From Bacillus sp. IITD106 (GTDB taxonomy: Bacteria; Bacillota; Bacilli; Bacillales; Bacillaceae_C), in assembly GCF_019459225.1 (NCBI RefSeq), contig NZ_JAIAZY010000011.1, forward strand, positions 1-64,000: a DNA stretch of 64,000 nucleotides. The letters are read 5' to 3'. Below the pieces are notes generated by a model that saw only the letters and a program-made list of their open reading frames with translations, did no database searches and was not told where the DNA came from. Position numbers and translations under genes: made by a program. Below are positions 62,232 through 64,000 of the stretch, piece by piece. Every line of letters starts with the position of its first letter. The first letter of the stretch is position 1.

Positions 62232-63005
62232 CTAAACCTCAAAATCTACCACAATTGGAAAATGATCACTTGGGAATCTTCCGTCTACTTGATCATTTAC
62301 AATTTTCAGGACGCCTGCTTTTACATCTCCACGATATAAAATCCAGTCAATACGCCCTTCTCCACCTGTAGCATCATCAAAATTATTAAAGCTTCCGAGC
62401 TCTTCATTTATTCTTTTTGATGCAGAATCCCAAGTGTCTATGAAACTTCCTTTAGTTAAAAATACTTGATGTGTGTCTGTTTTTGCAACCGTGTTAAAAT
62501 CGCCTGTAATAAATAATGGAATCGAGGAATCAAAAGCCTCCGCCTGTTCGACAATCAGCCCCGCTCCTTTTACTCTAGCTTCCTCAGAAATATGGTCCAA
62601 GTGAGTGTTCAAATGATAGAAAGATTGATTCGTCTCTTTGTCGAGGAAGTGGACCCAAGTAGCCATCCGCGTACAATCATTTCCCCATGTACTTGAGGCA
62701 ATCACGTTCGGCGTATCGGATAACCAAAAATGATTGTATTCTAACACGTCAAAACGGCTTTTTTTATAAAATATTGTCATAAACTCACTTTTGCTACCAC
62801 CTTCTCGTCCTAAACCGATCCAATCGTAATCTTCAAGAAGATGATCTAAATCCTTCACTTGGTTAAATTTACATTCCTGGGTACCAATAATATCAGGTGA
62901 TTCCCTCACAATTAAATCCCTTATTAATCCCTTACGTTCCTCCCAAGAATTAGGCGGTGGATCACAGTCATTACGGACATTGTATGTCATGATGCGCAAA
63001 TTCAT
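62232..63005 (-). CDS. Endonuclease/exonuclease/phosphatase-family protein
   Basis: 257 aa. RIMTYNVRND (Asn), GTQECKFNQ (metal Glu), HLNTHLDHIS (His), FITGDFNTV (Asp, Asn), and PSDHFPIVVDF (Asp-His) give a complete EEP active site. No signal peptide. Substrate could be a nucleic acid or a phosphate ester; not decided by sequence. Confidence 0.88.
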   Translation of the reverse strand: MNLRIMTYNVRNDCDPPPNSWEERKGLIRDLIVRESPDIIGTQECKFNQVKDLDHLLEDYDWIGLGREGGSKSEFMTIFYKKSRFDVLEYNHFWLSDTPNVIASSTWGNDCTRMATWVHFLDKETNQSFYHLNTHLDHISEEARVKGAGLIVEQAEAFDSSIPLFITGDFNTVAKTDTHQVFLTKGSFIDTWDSASKRINEELGSFNNFDDATGGEGRIDWILYRGDVKAGVLKIVNDQVDGRFPSDHFPIVVDFEV

Positions 63006-63065
63006 TAGAAAAGCCCCTTTCCATTTATGTATACGATTGCAATTATATCATGTCTTAATGAAATT

Positions 63066-63359
63066 TTAGTGATGTTGACGGTTCCTATATGCAAAAATTG
63101 AGTTAATAATAGAAAATACAATTACTGCAATAAACAAATAAGTATTGGTAATATCTACCGTATTTAATTCATCTGCAGCATATCCTAGCAGAATCAAGTT
63201 TAACATGGAGATGATGGTACAAATAAAACTAATTACATAAACAGAGAAAGTGTTAAAGAACTTTTTGAAAAAAATTACACAAATAAAAATACCGATTGAG
63301 ATTACCGTTAAAAATACAAACTCATATTTAACAAAATTAAATGCTTCAATTAGATTCAT
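63066..63359 (-). CDS. Small membrane protein, function unknown
   Basis: 97 aa, three membrane helices (about 12-31, 38-60, 71-90) and a His-ended tail (YRNRQHH). GGAGATATCGAACT lies before the ATG. No family recognised. Confidence 0.6.
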   Translation of the reverse strand: MNLIEAFNFVKYEFVFLTVISIGIFICVIFFKKFFNTFSVYVISFICTIISMLNLILLGYAADELNTVDITNTYLFIAVIVFSIINSIFAYRNRQHH

Positions 63360-63466
63360 AGTTCGATATCTCCTAAAATAATATTTCCTACATTAATTAT
63401 GACGTAAAATATGCGTTTAAGTTTTAAAATGTATACAAAAAATCCATCTTGATTTAGATGAATTTT

Positions 63467-64000
63467 TTAAAACAACTTTATTCCTCGATCAGCTAGGAAA
63501 TGAATAGATTCTACCAACGACTCAGAATCTATTTGATAAACCTCCCGAACTAGCTTCACCCATTTTTCAATATCACTCATTTTAACCTCACTAATATTTC
63601 GAAACGTCATGATCTTCATGGTGTTATTACGCAAAAAATAGCATTGATGACCATTAAAACGAACAGCCGTAATTCTTCTCATTGTAATATTATCATCATT
63701 GTCCAGATACGATGAGCGAATATCTTCCGTTATGTCCGTTTCCGAAAGCGGTCTCCAGATAATTTGTTTTTTTACAAACGATTTACCGTTTGATTTGCGA
63801 TCGATTTCATATGTATCCGAGCTTAGTTTTGTAAAAATAATCTCTTCACCGAAACCATGCATGTGATGTCTTAATTTAGCTTCCAATTCGACAGGCTTCA
63901 TAATCGGCGAACCATACCCTACATCTACATAATACTTTTTATCTTGAAGCACTACCATAATGGCAAGATGGCCCGGTTCTACTTTTACAAGAGAGCAATC
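63467..64000 (-). CDS. Arylamine N-acetyltransferase, C-terminal part (runs off the window)
   Basis: The open frame continues past the window end. EPGHLAIMVVLQDKKYYVDVGYGSPIMKPVEL contains the family His (GHLAI..V) and Asp (VDVGYG); the catalytic Cys would lie further upstream, outside. The rest is the beta-barrel and C-terminal lid. The enzyme transfers acetyl from acetyl-CoA to arylamines. Only the first codons are missing from view; it looks intact. Confidence 0.85.
   Translation of the reverse strand, partial: DCSLVKVEPGHLAIMVVLQDKKYYVDVGYGSPIMKPVELEAKLRHHMHGFGEEIIFTKLSSDTYEIDRKSNGKSFVKKQIIWRPLSETDITEDIRSSYLDNDDNITMRRITAVRFNGHQCYFLRNNTMKIMTFRNISEVKMSDIEKWVKLVREVYQIDSESLVESIHFLADRGIKLF

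Overview
The window is low-GC Gram-positive DNA, most likely from a Bacillaceae bacterium. The evidence is Bacillus-type opuA and GbsR genes, dgkB, rlmD, a YclQ-like iron lipoprotein, strong AGGAGG ribosome sites, frequent TTG/GTG starts and TTGACA/TATAAT promoters. I cannot name the species from sequence alone.

Positions 1 to about 43.7 kb form an accessory array at the 3' end of rlmD (23S rRNA uracil-C5 methyltransferase, minus strand, 43645-45024). Three further copies of an RlmD-like C-terminal tail lie at about 18.93, 6.44 and 1.09 kb, so I read the array as serial integrations at the rlmD tail. Unit 1 (about 1.1-6.4 kb) holds a MerR/TipAS regulator with an ABC exporter, a DUF1413 gene and a full-length large serine recombinase. 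Unit 2 (about 6.4-18.9 kb) holds an arr rifampin ADP-ribosyltransferase cut by an IS1380-type element, and a DrrA-like ABC ATPase split inside its Walker A codons by a 9.3-kb Tn4451/TndX-like transposon. That transposon carries a two-component system, a SHOCT protein, a DJ-1/PfpI fusion, two membrane proteins and a decayed serine recombinase. Unit 3 (about 18.9-43.7 kb) holds vanR-vanS-vanY without ligase genes, a second DUF1413 gene, a MerR/TipAS-metalloprotease pair, a truncated serine recombinase, a pile of IS elements, a phage-like replication module, and a type I restriction-modification operon with a Phd-like protein and two metallopeptidase genes. Each unit has a resistance-type gene or operon next to its left rlmD-like tail.

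Positions 43.6-64 kb look like ordinary chromosome. They hold rlmD, a Gfo/Idh/MocA oxidoreductase, a frameshifted YqcI/YcgG gene, gbsR with opuAA-AB-AC (glycine betaine uptake), a HAD phosphatase, a Sir2 deacylase, a Fur-regulated siderophore lipoprotein, a ThuA-like protein, dgkB, an ECF sigma/anti-sigma/membrane operon, a D-Ala-D-Ala carboxypeptidase, several very small or decayed genes, a WGxxGxxG-tail secreted protein, an endonuclease/phosphatase-family gene and the 3' part of an arylamine N-acetyltransferase gene.

The most unusual non-coding object is at 61606-61800. It is about 195 nt with a tRNA-like acceptor stem, D-arm and T-arm around a structured insert of more than 100 nt, and it sits right after a perfect TATAAT. 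The most unusual systems are the rlmD-tail resistance-element array and the type I R-M operon with two metallopeptidases.
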